Notes: generated by a model not told the origin, from the sequence alone. DNA of 7,140 nt from Candidatus Delongbacteria bacterium (GCA_028702975.1 JAQVNT010000078.1:1-7140); one strand, 5' to 3'. Counted from the first letter of the stretch, positions 1-6,830 are shown. Program-made: numbers and translations.

Positions 1-1898
1 CCTCCAACAGAGCCGACGCGCTCGGCTATCTGGGATTCGGCAGGGAGTTCGCGTTCCTGACGGATAAAGAGCTGAGGGCACCTGAAGTCGTGCTTGAGGA
101 AGCTGCCGAAAGAACAGCCGGAAATATAGGGATCGAGATCCTTGACCCCGGCGCCTGCCCGAGATATTGCGGAAGAGTGATAAAGAACATTAAAATAGGC
201 GAAAGCCCGGACTGGCTCAAGCAGAAACTTCTGGCGGTCGGCCTGCGCCCGAAAAACAATGTCGTTGACATAACCAATTTCGTGATGCTTGAGACGGGAC
301 ACCCGCTTCACGCTTTCGACCTTGAGAATATCTCGGGCAGAAAGATCATCGTACGCAAGGCGAAGAACGGCGAAAAGTTCGTTACGCTGGACGGAAAAGA
401 ACTTGAGCTTAACGACAGGATACTGATGATCTGCGACGCGGATAAACCCGCAGCGCTCGCCGGGGTAATGGGCGGACTAAACAGCGGCGTGACTGAAAAA
501 ACGACAGATGTCCTTCTTGAAGTCGCGTACTTCAACCTGGCCGATATAAGGGAGACAGTCAAGTTCACCAACATTCACACCGACTCTTCAAAGCGCTTCG
601 AGAGAGGCGTTGATCCGAACGATTCCGAATATGTCATCAATAGAGCGGCCGCTTTGATAAAAGAACTGGCCGGGGGAGATATCCTGAGCGGAATTGCAGA
701 CTGCTATCCTTCTCAGATACTGCCTAAAAAAATCGAACTCAGGCTTTCCAGAACCGAAAAAGTCCTCGGATTTAAAATCGACGCTTCATTTATCGTTTCT
801 TCTTTCAACAAGATAGAACTTGCAGCGGAAGTAAAGGACACCGACACGCTTTGTGTAACTGTTCCCACTTTCAGGCCGGACATAACAAGAGAGATCGATC
901 TGATTGAAGAGGCTGTCAGGCTGTACGGATATGATAAGATACCTGAGCTAAACATATCTTCGATCGGTCTGGAAAGTAATGAAGACCCCGGTGAAGAGCT
1001 TATTGATTCTGTCAGAGAAAAGCTGAGGAACCTCGGTCTTGCCGAAACATTCAGCAAAAGCATGGTGGATGGAAAATACTGCGCGGCTTTCGGGAAAGAT
1101 CCGATAAAGATCGAACATCCGCTGAACGAAGAGATGAACCATCTTAGGAACTCGCTGCTTCTGCCGCTCCTCCTGTCAGCCGATAAGAACATCCGCAGAA
1201 AGGTCGGAAAGATCAACATTTTCGAGACCGGAAGGATATTCTACTACGATAAAGGCAATATATGCGAGAAAGATTCCGCAGCGGTACTTCTGACGGGAAT
1301 AAAGTCGCCTCAGATATGGCATACTCCCGAAACGCTCTACGATTTCTATGACATCAAAGGTATCGCAACCCGGCTGCTGAACGACTTAAATGTCCGTTCT
1401 TTCGAATTCTCAAATGGGAACATACCCGCATATTTCGATCCAAGTCAGGCTCTGAACATCACTGCAGGAGGAAAGATAACAGGTACTTTCGGGCTCATAT
1501 CAAAAGAAACAGCATCTGTTTTTGAGATCAAACAACCCGTTTACTGTTTCGAAGCCTCGTTCGAACAGATAAACGATATGCTATCTTCCTCAAGTAAGGA
1601 GCTGAAGGAACTTTCGAAATATCCTAAAGTAATAAAAGACATATCCGTTCTCATGCCTGTTTCAGACAGCGCGGATAAGGTAATAAGGCACATAAAAAAG
1701 ATCTCCGGAAATATTCTGGAGGATGTTTACGTCGCCGATATATACAAAGGTGAGCAGGTGGGCAGCGGGAAAAAATCATACACTTTCAGAATGTCTTTAC
1801 AGCCTTATGAAAAAACACTGAGCGACAAAGACATAGAAAAACTTCTTAATAAGATAATTAGCGGTCTGAAAAATGACCTTCAACTTGAAATAAGATAG
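1..1898 (+). CDS. pheT: Phenylalanine--tRNA ligase beta subunit, 5'-truncated by the window
   Basis: This is the beta chain of the cytoplasmic (alphabeta)2 phenylalanyl-tRNA synthetase, which charges tRNA-Phe; the catalytic site is on PheS. The frame is open from base 3, so the gene begins upstream; about 631 codons of the usual roughly 800 are present, and the N-terminal tRNA-binding OB-fold region is missing. The first residues, NRADALGYLGFGRE, match the family block before the B3/B4 domain. B3/B4 (editing domain) spans about nt 140-600, with GLRPKNNVVDITNFVMLETG, HPLHAFD and GVMGG. B5 spans about nt 715-945 and contains PTFRPDITREIDLIEEAVRLYGYDKIP; its acidic residues fit the family Mg-binding site. 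The catalytic-like core spans about nt 960-1590. The C-terminal FDX-ACB anticodon-binding domain spans about nt 1600-1895, with YPKVIKDISVLMP. No frameshift is seen. pheS presumably lies upstream. Identity is near certain. Confidence 0.97.
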   Translation, partial: SNRADALGYLGFGREFAFLTDKELRAPEVVLEEAAERTAGNIGIEILDPGACPRYCGRVIKNIKIGESPDWLKQKLLAVGLRPKNNVVDITNFVMLETGHPLHAFDLENISGRKIIVRKAKNGEKFVTLDGKELELNDRILMICDADKPAALAGVMGGLNSGVTEKTTDVLLEVAYFNLADIRETVKFTNIHTDSSKRFERGVDPNDSEYVINRAAALIKELAGGDILSGIADCYPSQILPKKIELRLSRTEKVLGFKIDASFIVSSFNKIELAAEVKDTDTLCVTVPTFRPDITREIDLIEEAVRLYGYDKIPELNISSIGLESNEDPGEELIDSVREKLRNLGLAETFSKSMVDGKYCAAFGKDPIKIEHPLNEEMNHLRNSLLLPLLLSADKNIRRKVGKINIFETGRIFYYDKGNICEKDSAAVLLTGIKSPQIWHTPETLYDFYDIKGIATRLLNDLNVRSFEFSNGNIPAYFDPSQALNITAGGKITGTFGLISKETASVFEIKQPVYCFEASFEQINDMLSSSSKELKELSKYPKVIKDISVLMPVSDSADKVIRHIKKISGNILEDVYVADIYKGEQVGSGKKSYTFRMSLQPYEKTLSDKDIEKLLNKIISGLKNDLQLEIR

Positions 1899-1902
1899 AG
1901 GA
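1897..1902 (+). promoter_or_regulatory. Ribosome binding site choosing the start of the coiled-coil gene
   Basis: AGAGGA lies 8 nt before the ATG at 1911, an ordinary Shine-Dalgarno distance. The alternative in-frame ATG at 1902 overlaps this purine run and has no usable spacing. The motif partly overlaps the pheT stop codon, so ribosomes ending pheT could reinitiate here. Confidence 0.55.
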
Positions 1903-1910
1903 TGCGCCTT

Positions 1911-2288
1911 ATGGATTATAATGACATTAAGGAAAAGATCACCCTTGCCGCAAAAAAGATCAAACAGCTCCAGGGGGAACTCAAAGAAAAAGATTCGAAA
2001 ATAGACGATCTCAAAGATGAGATCTCCATGCTCAGGAAAGAGAATAAAGAAATTCTTGAGGATAACGAAAAGATCAAAAAAGAGAACGAGAAATTATCGA
2101 AGGACAATCAGAAAGTCGTGAGTGAGATAGAGGACAAACTCGCGGAACTGGACGCTTTGTTCGCAGATGATGAAGCTGAAGAAAAACCGAAAAACGCAAA
2201 AAAAGAGGAAAAAAAGGAAGAGAAGAAAAAGTCCGAAGAGAACTCAGATGTTGAATCTGAACTCGAAGAGCTTAATAAACTTCTGTAA
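1911..2288 (+). CDS. Small coiled-coil protein, ZapB-like division accessory candidate
   Basis: A 125-residue soluble protein with no signal peptide or membrane segment. Residues 6-76 form an unbroken heptad pattern. The a positions are I10, I17, L24, I31, I38, N45, N52, N59, N66 and I73; the d positions are I6, A13, L20, K27, L34, L41, I48, I55, L62, V69 and K76. A Lys/Glu-rich, probably disordered linker follows (about 86-112), then a short amphipathic tail ELEELNKLL. It sits 12 nt after pheT and 9 nt before zapA. Short coiled-coil genes directly before zapA are known in other bacteria (for example the TIGR02449 type), and ZapB of E. coli is itself a small coiled coil tied to the Z ring through ZapA. 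A ZapA partner or ZapB-like role is therefore reasonable, but it rests on context and architecture rather than a recognised family signature. I chose the start at 1911 over 1902 because of Shine-Dalgarno spacing. Confidence 0.75.
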   Translation: MDYNDIKEKITLAAKKIKQLQGELKEKDSKIDDLKDEISMLRKENKEILEDNEKIKKENEKLSKDNQKVVSEIEDKLAELDALFADDEAEEKPKNAKKEEKKEEKKKSEENSDVESELEELNKLL

Positions 2289-2297
2289 AATCCGTAT

Positions 2298-2561
2298 ATG
2301 ACATCGTCGTTCAAAGTAAATATTCTCGGAGAGGAATTTTCCGTAAAAGTCAACACCGAACAGGATGATTACACAAAAGATGTTGTGAATCATGTTATTG
2401 AAAAGATGGAGGAGGTCAAGAACGCCACGAATGAGAATTCGACCAAAAGAATAGCAGTTCTCGCGGCCCTCAACATCACTGCGGAATTTCTGAAACGCGA
2501 CCGTTCATACAGAGACAATTTAAAAGATATAGAGAAGATACTCGGCGATATAGGACTCTGA
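2298..2561 (+). CDS. zapA: Cell division protein ZapA
   Basis: An 87-residue cytoplasmic protein of the ZapA family, which binds and cross-links FtsZ protofilaments at the division site. The N-terminal half has the alternating hydrophobic beta-strand pattern of the ZapA head (FKVNILGEEFSVKVN), then an acidic helix start (DDYTKDVVNHVIEKMEEV). The C-terminal half is a long helix containing RIAVLAALNITAEFL, the counterpart of the family's VLAALNIAxEL block, followed by a charged coiled-coil tail. Length is somewhat below the roughly 100-110 residues common in proteobacteria but normal for short ZapA versions. There is no Shine-Dalgarno sequence before the ATG; the gene starts 9 nt after the stop of the coiled-coil gene in the same frame, so translation is probably coupled. 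A structured RNA follows directly. Confidence 0.88.
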   Translation: MTSSFKVNILGEEFSVKVNTEQDDYTKDVVNHVIEKMEEVKNATNENSTKRIAVLAALNITAEFLKRDRSYRDNLKDIEKILGDIGL

Positions 2562-2573
2562 TGAATTAATTCG

Positions 2574-2757
2574 TTCCGGCTCATTAATGTAGTAGTACCA
2601 AAAATAAAAATAAGGGTTTCGTAGATGATATACTGTAACATAATGCCTCCTCCGATGAAAAACTCGGCCCTTTTCAGGGTAGTGGACTATGAAAATACGG
2701 TTGAAGCGATCCCCAACTTACCAAGGTAAGATGCTTCTACTTTAACTGAGCCGGACA
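2574..2757 (+). ncRNA. ssrS: 6S RNA candidate between zapA and rny
   Basis: 6S RNA mimics an open promoter and sequesters sigma-70-type RNA polymerase. I infer it here from folding and position. A perfect 9-bp pairing, TCCGGCTCA (2575-2583) with TGAGCCGGA (2747-2755), continues inward past a bulged C2746 and two U-U mismatches to about 2597/2732, giving 21 bp of closing stem. The 5' bubble strand (2598-2613) is A-rich and unpaired. The 3' bubble strand holds a hairpin, CTTAC-CAAG-GTAAG (2717-2730), a recurrent 6S element. The apical arm pairs irregularly: GGG 2614-2616 with CCC 2711-2713, ACTGTA 2632-2637 with TACGGT 2696-2701, CATA 2639-2642 with TATG 2688-2691. It ends in small hairpins at 2652-2667 and 2668-2679. 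The length, about 180 nt, and the location after zapA match classical ssrS. Ends are estimated from the helix. No covariance model was run. Confidence 0.82.
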
Positions 2758-2802
2758 TTTATTTACTTTCATACGACAACAAGATCATATTTAATATAAA
2801 TC

Positions 2803-2808
2803 AAGGAG
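2803..2808 (+). promoter_or_regulatory. Ribosome binding site of rny
   Basis: AAGGAG lies 7 nt before the ATG at 2816, in an AT-rich leader. It supports this start and suggests that rny is translated independently of zapA, from which it is separated by the structured RNA. Confidence 0.8.
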
Positions 2809-2815
2809 TATTTAA

Positions 2816-4390
2816 ATGACACCGTACATCTATTTGCTAATATCCCTCCCGGTCGGGATCCTGACCGGAGTTCTATTTTTTAAATGGAGAACAGAAAGCA
2901 AGATAGGAAGAGCGAAGAACCACGCTGAACAGATAAGGTCGGAAGCGAGAAAAGAAGCGGAAGTTATACTTAAAGACGCACAGGCCAATGTTTTAAAAGA
3001 AGAGATCAAGCTCAAAGATCAGTTAGCGAAAGAAAAGGATAAGTTCGAAGAGGAAATAAGGAAAAAAGAGAACGAGATACACAAGGAACAGCTTCAGCTC
3101 AAGGACAAAGAGAATTCCATCAAGCAGCAGGTGGATGAGATGGGAAAGAAAGAAAAGGAGCTGAAAAGCAAAGAGCAGTCAGTTGAGGATAAGAAAAGAC
3201 ATCTTGAGGCTAAACAGGAAGAAGTTGACCTGAAACACAAGGAAGCGCTGGAAAAACTTCAGAAAATATCAGGACTTACAAAAGACGAAGTTATAGAAGA
3301 GCTCAAGAGTCAGCTTATAAACGACGCCAAAAACAATGTGGCCAAGATCGTAAAGGACATAAAGGATCAGGCAAGGGATACTGCGGATAGGGAGGCTAAG
3401 AACATTATTGTCAACGCGATCCAGAGAACAGCCGCAGACCACAGCGCCGATACCACACTCTCCGTTATCAACCTGCCCAACGACGATATAAAAGGAAGGA
3501 TAATCGGCAGAGAGGGAAGGAATATAAGGTCTTTCGAGCAGGCTACGGGGATAGAGGTGATCGTTGACGACACGCCGGGCGCGGTAGTTCTTTCAGGCTT
3601 CGACCCGTACAGAAGAGCGATCGCAAAGAATGCGCTTGAAAGGCTAATTCAGGACGGAAGGGTCCACCCGGGCAAGATCGAGGAGATAGTTGAAAAATCA
3701 AAGAAAGAACTGGAAAAAGAGATCAAAGAGCTTGGAGAGAATACATGCATGGACCTTGCTGTCCACAACCTTCACCCCGAACTTGTGAAACTTATCGGAA
3801 GGCTTAATTACAGGACCAGCTACGGCCAGAATGTTCTTCTCCACTCTATAGAGTGCGCTAAACTCTGCGGGCTCATGGCGGCGGAACTCGACTATGATGT
3901 GAAGCTCGCTGTCAGGGCGGGGCTTCTGCATGACATCGGCAAGGCTATCGACCAGTACCAGGAAGGGACTCATGTTGAGCTTGGTATCGAGCTGGCAAAA
4001 AAATATAAGGAACACAAGATAATAATAAACGCTATTGCAGCTCACCATGAGGACGCCCCGATCATGCACCCGATCGCCGCATTGGTCATGGCCGCAGACG
4101 CGATCTCGTCATCCCGCCCCGGCGCAAGAAGGGAGACGCTGGGAAATTACCTGCAGCGTCTTGAGAAGCTCGAAGCGGTAGCCATGGGCTACGAAGGCGT
4201 GACCAAGTCATACGCTATTCAGGCAGGCCGAGAGATAAGGGTGCTTGTCGAGAACGAGCAGGTGGATGACGCCAGAGCTGATATGCTCGCCGGCGACATA
4301 GCCGAACAGATCCAGAACGAAATGAAGTATCCCGGCCATATAAAAGTGACCGTAATAAGGGAATACAGAGCAAGCAGTATAGCAAAATAA
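2816..4390 (+). CDS. rny: Ribonuclease Y
   Basis: A membrane-anchored endoribonuclease that initiates mRNA decay and RNA processing, 524 residues, close to the usual 510-520. In order: an N-terminal transmembrane anchor at about residues 4-22 followed by a positively charged stretch; a long Lys/Glu-rich coiled coil (about 28-160) with the ARKEAEVILKDAQ block typical of the family; a KH RNA-binding domain (about 213-275) with the GRIIGREG loop at 227-234; and an HD phosphohydrolase domain (about 340-430). Visible metal-site candidates are H343, the HD pair H372-D373 in LLHDIGKAID, H410-H411 in AAHHED, and D428. The C-terminal domain ends IKVTVIREYRASSIAK, as expected. Nothing is missing. It is followed after 7 nt by the ymdB homologue, an arrangement also present in Bacillus. 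Regulation is unknown; the preceding spacer after the RNA is AT-rich and could hold a promoter. Confidence 0.97.
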   Translation: MTPYIYLLISLPVGILTGVLFFKWRTESKIGRAKNHAEQIRSEARKEAEVILKDAQANVLKEEIKLKDQLAKEKDKFEEEIRKKENEIHKEQLQLKDKENSIKQQVDEMGKKEKELKSKEQSVEDKKRHLEAKQEEVDLKHKEALEKLQKISGLTKDEVIEELKSQLINDAKNNVAKIVKDIKDQARDTADREAKNIIVNAIQRTAADHSADTTLSVINLPNDDIKGRIIGREGRNIRSFEQATGIEVIVDDTPGAVVLSGFDPYRRAIAKNALERLIQDGRVHPGKIEEIVEKSKKELEKEIKELGENTCMDLAVHNLHPELVKLIGRLNYRTSYGQNVLLHSIECAKLCGLMAAELDYDVKLAVRAGLLHDIGKAIDQYQEGTHVELGIELAKKYKEHKIIINAIAAHHEDAPIMHPIAALVMAADAISSSRPGARRETLGNYLQRLEKLEAVAMGYEGVTKSYAIQAGREIRVLVENEQVDDARADMLAGDIAEQIQNEMKYPGHIKVTVIREYRASSIAK

Positions 4391-4397
4391 GGATAAA

Positions 4398-5198
4398 ATG
4401 GAAACCAGGATCCTTTTCATAGCGGATGTGGTCGGAGAGCCGGGAATGAACATTCTCGAAAAAGCGATGCCGAAACTCCGGATGCAGTACAAACCTGATC
4501 TTGTGGTCGTCAACGGCGAGAATACGAGGGCGGGTAAAGGCCTTTCCGAAGGGCTGGCTAAAAAATATACGCAGCTCGGGATAAACGTGATAACAAGCGG
4601 GAACCACATCTGGGATTTCGCGCAGTTCCACAACACGCTTAACAATCCCGCCTACAATTTTATCATCCGGCCTATGAACTATCCTGAAGGTGTTCCCGGG
4701 CGCGGTTATTTTGTTGCTGAGGCTTCAAACGGCGCAAAGGTCTGCGTAATAAACCTTCAGGGCAGGACATTTATGGCTCCGATCGACTGCCCGTTCAAGA
4801 ATATCAGGGAATTTATAACGAAAATGAATTCTCAGGCAAAGATAACATTCGTTGACTTTCATGCGGAAGCGACGGCGGAAAAGATAGCCATGGGAAGATT
4901 TCTGGACGGATACGCCACGGCAGTTGTCGGTACTCACACTCATGTCCAGACCGCCGATGAGGAGGTTTTGCCCAAAGGTACTGCCTTCATTACGGATGCA
5001 GGAATGACCGGGCCTTTTGACGGAGTGATCGGCATGAAAACCGAGACGGCTCTTAACAGGTTCAGGTTCCAGACACCTTTCAAATATGAGTGCGCGGAAA
5101 ATGACAGCAGGTTCAACGGAATATTAGTTACGGCCGATTCAGATACAGGCAAAGCGTTGTCTATCGAGAGGATCAGCTTTAAAGAGAACGAAATATAA
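4398..5198 (+). CDS. ymdB: YmdB-type metallophosphoesterase (TIGR00282 family)
   Basis: A 266-residue cytoplasmic calcineurin-like phosphoesterase. The Bacillus homologue hydrolyses 2',3'-cyclic nucleotides in vitro and influences biofilm and motility fate and RNA levels; its exact substrate here is an inference. Metal-binding motifs are all present: FIADVVGEPG (D10), NGEN (E41, N42), SGNHIWD (N69, H70), DFHAEAT (H155), and GTHTHVQTADEEVLP (H180, H182), followed by the family block ITDAGMTGPFDGVIGM. Full length compares with about 264 residues in Bacillus. A weak Shine-Dalgarno AAGGA (4389-4393) overlaps the rny stop codon, leaving 4 nt to the ATG, so co-translation with RNase Y is likely. 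This supports a shared RNA-turnover role. Note the name clash with the unrelated E. coli YmdB macrodomain protein. Confidence 0.94.
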   Translation: METRILFIADVVGEPGMNILEKAMPKLRMQYKPDLVVVNGENTRAGKGLSEGLAKKYTQLGINVITSGNHIWDFAQFHNTLNNPAYNFIIRPMNYPEGVPGRGYFVAEASNGAKVCVINLQGRTFMAPIDCPFKNIREFITKMNSQAKITFVDFHAEATAEKIAMGRFLDGYATAVVGTHTHVQTADEEVLPKGTAFITDAGMTGPFDGVIGMKTETALNRFRFQTPFKYECAENDSRFNGILVTADSDTGKALSIERISFKENEI

Positions 5199-5203
5199 TA
5201 AAC

Positions 5204-5209
5204 AGGAGG
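5204..5209 (+). promoter_or_regulatory. Strong ribosome binding site of the serpin gene
   Basis: A full consensus AGGAGG lies 5 nt before the ATG at 5215. It is the strongest ribosome binding site in the window and decides this start. It is the only clear one in the serpin/membrane protein/mnmH cluster. Confidence 0.85.
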
Positions 5210-5214
5210 TATTT

Positions 5215-6444
5215 ATGAAAAGAGCGGCGCTTTATGTGACCTTCCTTGTTCCTTTTCTGTTCGGAATGAGCCTTTTCAGCGGAGATCCTGAAATACCTGC
5301 AGGAGAAAAAGCAATGCAGAGACCCGCGTCGGAAAGCAACAACATCTTCATGATCAAGACCTACAAACTGCTTACGGGGGAAGACAAGAATATTTTCATA
5401 TCACCGTTCAGCATATCGTCCGCTCTCGCCATGACCTATGCGGGATCGGCAGGGAAAACCGAAGAGGAGATGGGATCGGCCCTTGAATTTTCAAAAAACA
5501 ACGAACAGTTCCATGAGAATTTCGGTGGTCTGACAAACGCGATCAACGATGTGTCGGGAAAAGGCAATATCCAGCTTACAATAGCCAACAGCTTATGGCT
5601 TTCGGAAGGGTATAAGTTCTTGGACGAATTTTTGAGGATAAATAAAACATATTACAATACTGAAGTCGCCAGTCTTGATTTCTCAAGATCGGAGGAAGCC
5701 AGAAAAACCATAAACGACTGGGTCAGTGATAAAACTAAAGAGAAAATTAAAGATCTGATACCAAAAAATGTTCTTGACGCACTGACGAGGCTTGTGCTGA
5801 CGAATGCCGTTTATTTTAAGGCTGAATGGGCAGAGCAGTTCAAGAAAGGAAATACTCAGCCGTCTGAATTTTTTACTTACAGCGGCACTGTCAAAGCCGA
5901 TCTGATGAACATAAAAAAGAGATTCTCATATATGGAGAACGATGAACTTCAGTTCCTTGAAATGCCTTATAAGGGAAATGACGCTTCAATGTATGTACTG
6001 CTCCCCAGAAAAAAAGACGGCCTTAAGGATATTGAGAAGAAACTGACATGGGAAGATATTGAAAAATACACGAACTCGATGTATTCAAAAGAGGTCGATG
6101 TTCATTTTCCGAAATTCACAATGTCGCTGGAGTACGAACTCAGTCAGCTTTTGACCAAACTCGGGATGAAAGCGGCTTTTACGAAAGGCGCGGATTTTTC
6201 AAAGATGACGGGCAACAAAGAACTTTATATTTCAGCCGTAATTCACAAGACTTTCATTGATGTGGACGAGACCGGGACCGAAGCTGCGGCGGCGACGGCG
6301 GTAGTGATGAGAATGAAATCCGCGATGCCCGATCCGGAATTCGCGGTATTTAAGGCCGATCACCCGTTCTTTTATTTCATAAAGGAGAAAAGCACCGGAA
6401 CGGTTCTGTTCGCGGGCAGGGTTATCGATCCTGCTAAAAAATAA
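5215..6444 (+). CDS. Exported serpin, inhibitory type
   Basis: A 409-residue serine (or cysteine) protease inhibitor of the suicide-substrate serpin fold. Residues 1-22 look like a Sec signal peptide (KR, hydrophobic ALYVTFLVPFLFGMSLFS) without a lipobox Cys, so a periplasmic or secreted location is inferred; the protein has no Cys at all. Serpin landmarks: NIFISPFSISSALAMTYAGS (59-78), NSLWLS (125-130), LTNAVYFKAEW (195-205, W205 at the breach), FPKF (298-301), hinge ETGTEAAAATA (352-362), and the signature FKADHPFFYFI (379-389), which fits the PROSITE pattern. The small residues at P15-P9 are those of inhibitory serpins. Counting P17 as E352 puts P1 at K368 and P1' at S369, suggesting a trypsin-like target, although the loop is about five residues longer than in alpha-1-antitrypsin. 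It starts 16 nt after ymdB; its TAA overlaps the next ATG by one base. Confidence 0.96.
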   Translation: MKRAALYVTFLVPFLFGMSLFSGDPEIPAGEKAMQRPASESNNIFMIKTYKLLTGEDKNIFISPFSISSALAMTYAGSAGKTEEEMGSALEFSKNNEQFHENFGGLTNAINDVSGKGNIQLTIANSLWLSEGYKFLDEFLRINKTYYNTEVASLDFSRSEEARKTINDWVSDKTKEKIKDLIPKNVLDALTRLVLTNAVYFKAEWAEQFKKGNTQPSEFFTYSGTVKADLMNIKKRFSYMENDELQFLEMPYKGNDASMYVLLPRKKDGLKDIEKKLTWEDIEKYTNSMYSKEVDVHFPKFTMSLEYELSQLLTKLGMKAAFTKGADFSKMTGNKELYISAVIHKTFIDVDETGTEAAAATAVVMRMKSAMPDPEFAVFKADHPFFYFIKEKSTGTVLFAGRVIDPAKK

Positions 6445-6830
6445 TGTCCGGTAAAAGAAACAGATATACTGCTTTCGGGCAGATGCTTTTGAGCGTAGGG
6501 ATCCTCAATCTGATCGTAAGGATCAGCACGCCTTCGGACATGGCGGTCTCATTTTTCTTTCTGGCCAGAGGCGGAACATTGCTGAAAGACAAGAAATGGC
6601 CGAAAGATGAAATCTGGAACAAAACACTCGCGATATCGGGGATCATCTGGCCTCTTTTCAAGCTATTCTGGATCTATTTTTATATGTCTGATAAAATGAT
6701 AGAAGCCTCGAACGGAACGCTGGATAAACTTAATATTATGACTTCGAGCGCAATTTTTCTGGTCCCCGCGATCATTATATCGGTTACAGCTTACATAAAA
6801 CTTCAAACTCCAAGACCCGAAAATGACTGA
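6444..6830 (+). CDS. Small integral membrane protein of unknown function
   Basis: A 128-residue protein I do not recognise. Hydrophobic stretches at about residues 10-28, 32-47, 61-81 and 98-118 suggest three or four membrane helices; the second is short and ends in ARGG, so it may be re-entrant. The N-terminus is basic (SGKRNR), suggesting a cytoplasmic end, and the third helix is rich in aromatic residues (IWPLFKLFWIYFYM). There is no Shine-Dalgarno sequence; the ATG shares one base with the serpin stop codon (TAATG), and its own stop overlaps the mnmH start by 8 nt. Translational coupling on both sides, and codon use like its neighbours, argue that it is a real gene. A role with the serpin or with MnmH is only a guess from position. 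Confidence 0.8.
   Translation: MSGKRNRYTAFGQMLLSVGILNLIVRISTPSDMAVSFFFLARGGTLLKDKKWPKDEIWNKTLAISGIIWPLFKLFWIYFYMSDKMIEASNGTLDKLNIMTSSAIFLVPAIIISVTAYIKLQTPRPEND

Noticed and set aside
90..92. GTG at 90 as the start of the pheT frame
   Set aside because: The frame is open to the left edge and the upstream codons encode conserved PheT residues (NRADALGYLGF), so this is an internal valine codon of a truncated gene.
713..1219. Long open frame on the minus strand within pheT, 168 codons
   Set aside because: Its product is Ser/Leu/Phe-rich with no domain features, as expected from the complement of a real gene; it lies entirely inside conserved PheT sequence.
1902..1904. ATG at 1902 as the start of the coiled-coil gene
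   Set aside because: It abuts the purine run with no spacing; the ATG at 1911 has AGAGGA at a normal distance. The three extra residues (MRL) do not change the interpretation.
2717..2730. CTTACCAAGGTAAG palindrome as an operator site
   Set aside because: Its position in the 3' strand of the predicted central bubble makes an RNA hairpin the simpler reading.
2747..2770. Rho-independent terminator after the structured RNA
   Set aside because: The closing stem is long-range and the following CATTTATTTACTTTC is not a clean U-tract; it fits the 6S closing helix better than a terminator hairpin.
2762..2797. Possible rny promoter (TTTACT near 2762, AT-rich TTTAAT near 2790)
   Set aside because: The spacing is about 22 nt and the -35 match is weak; any AT-rich leader would give similar hits. 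A promoter here is plausible but not supported by sequence alone.
4208..4645. Two overlapping minus-strand open frames across the rny/ymdB junction
   Set aside because: They overlap each other in different frames and oppose two strongly conserved genes; neither has recognisable motifs.
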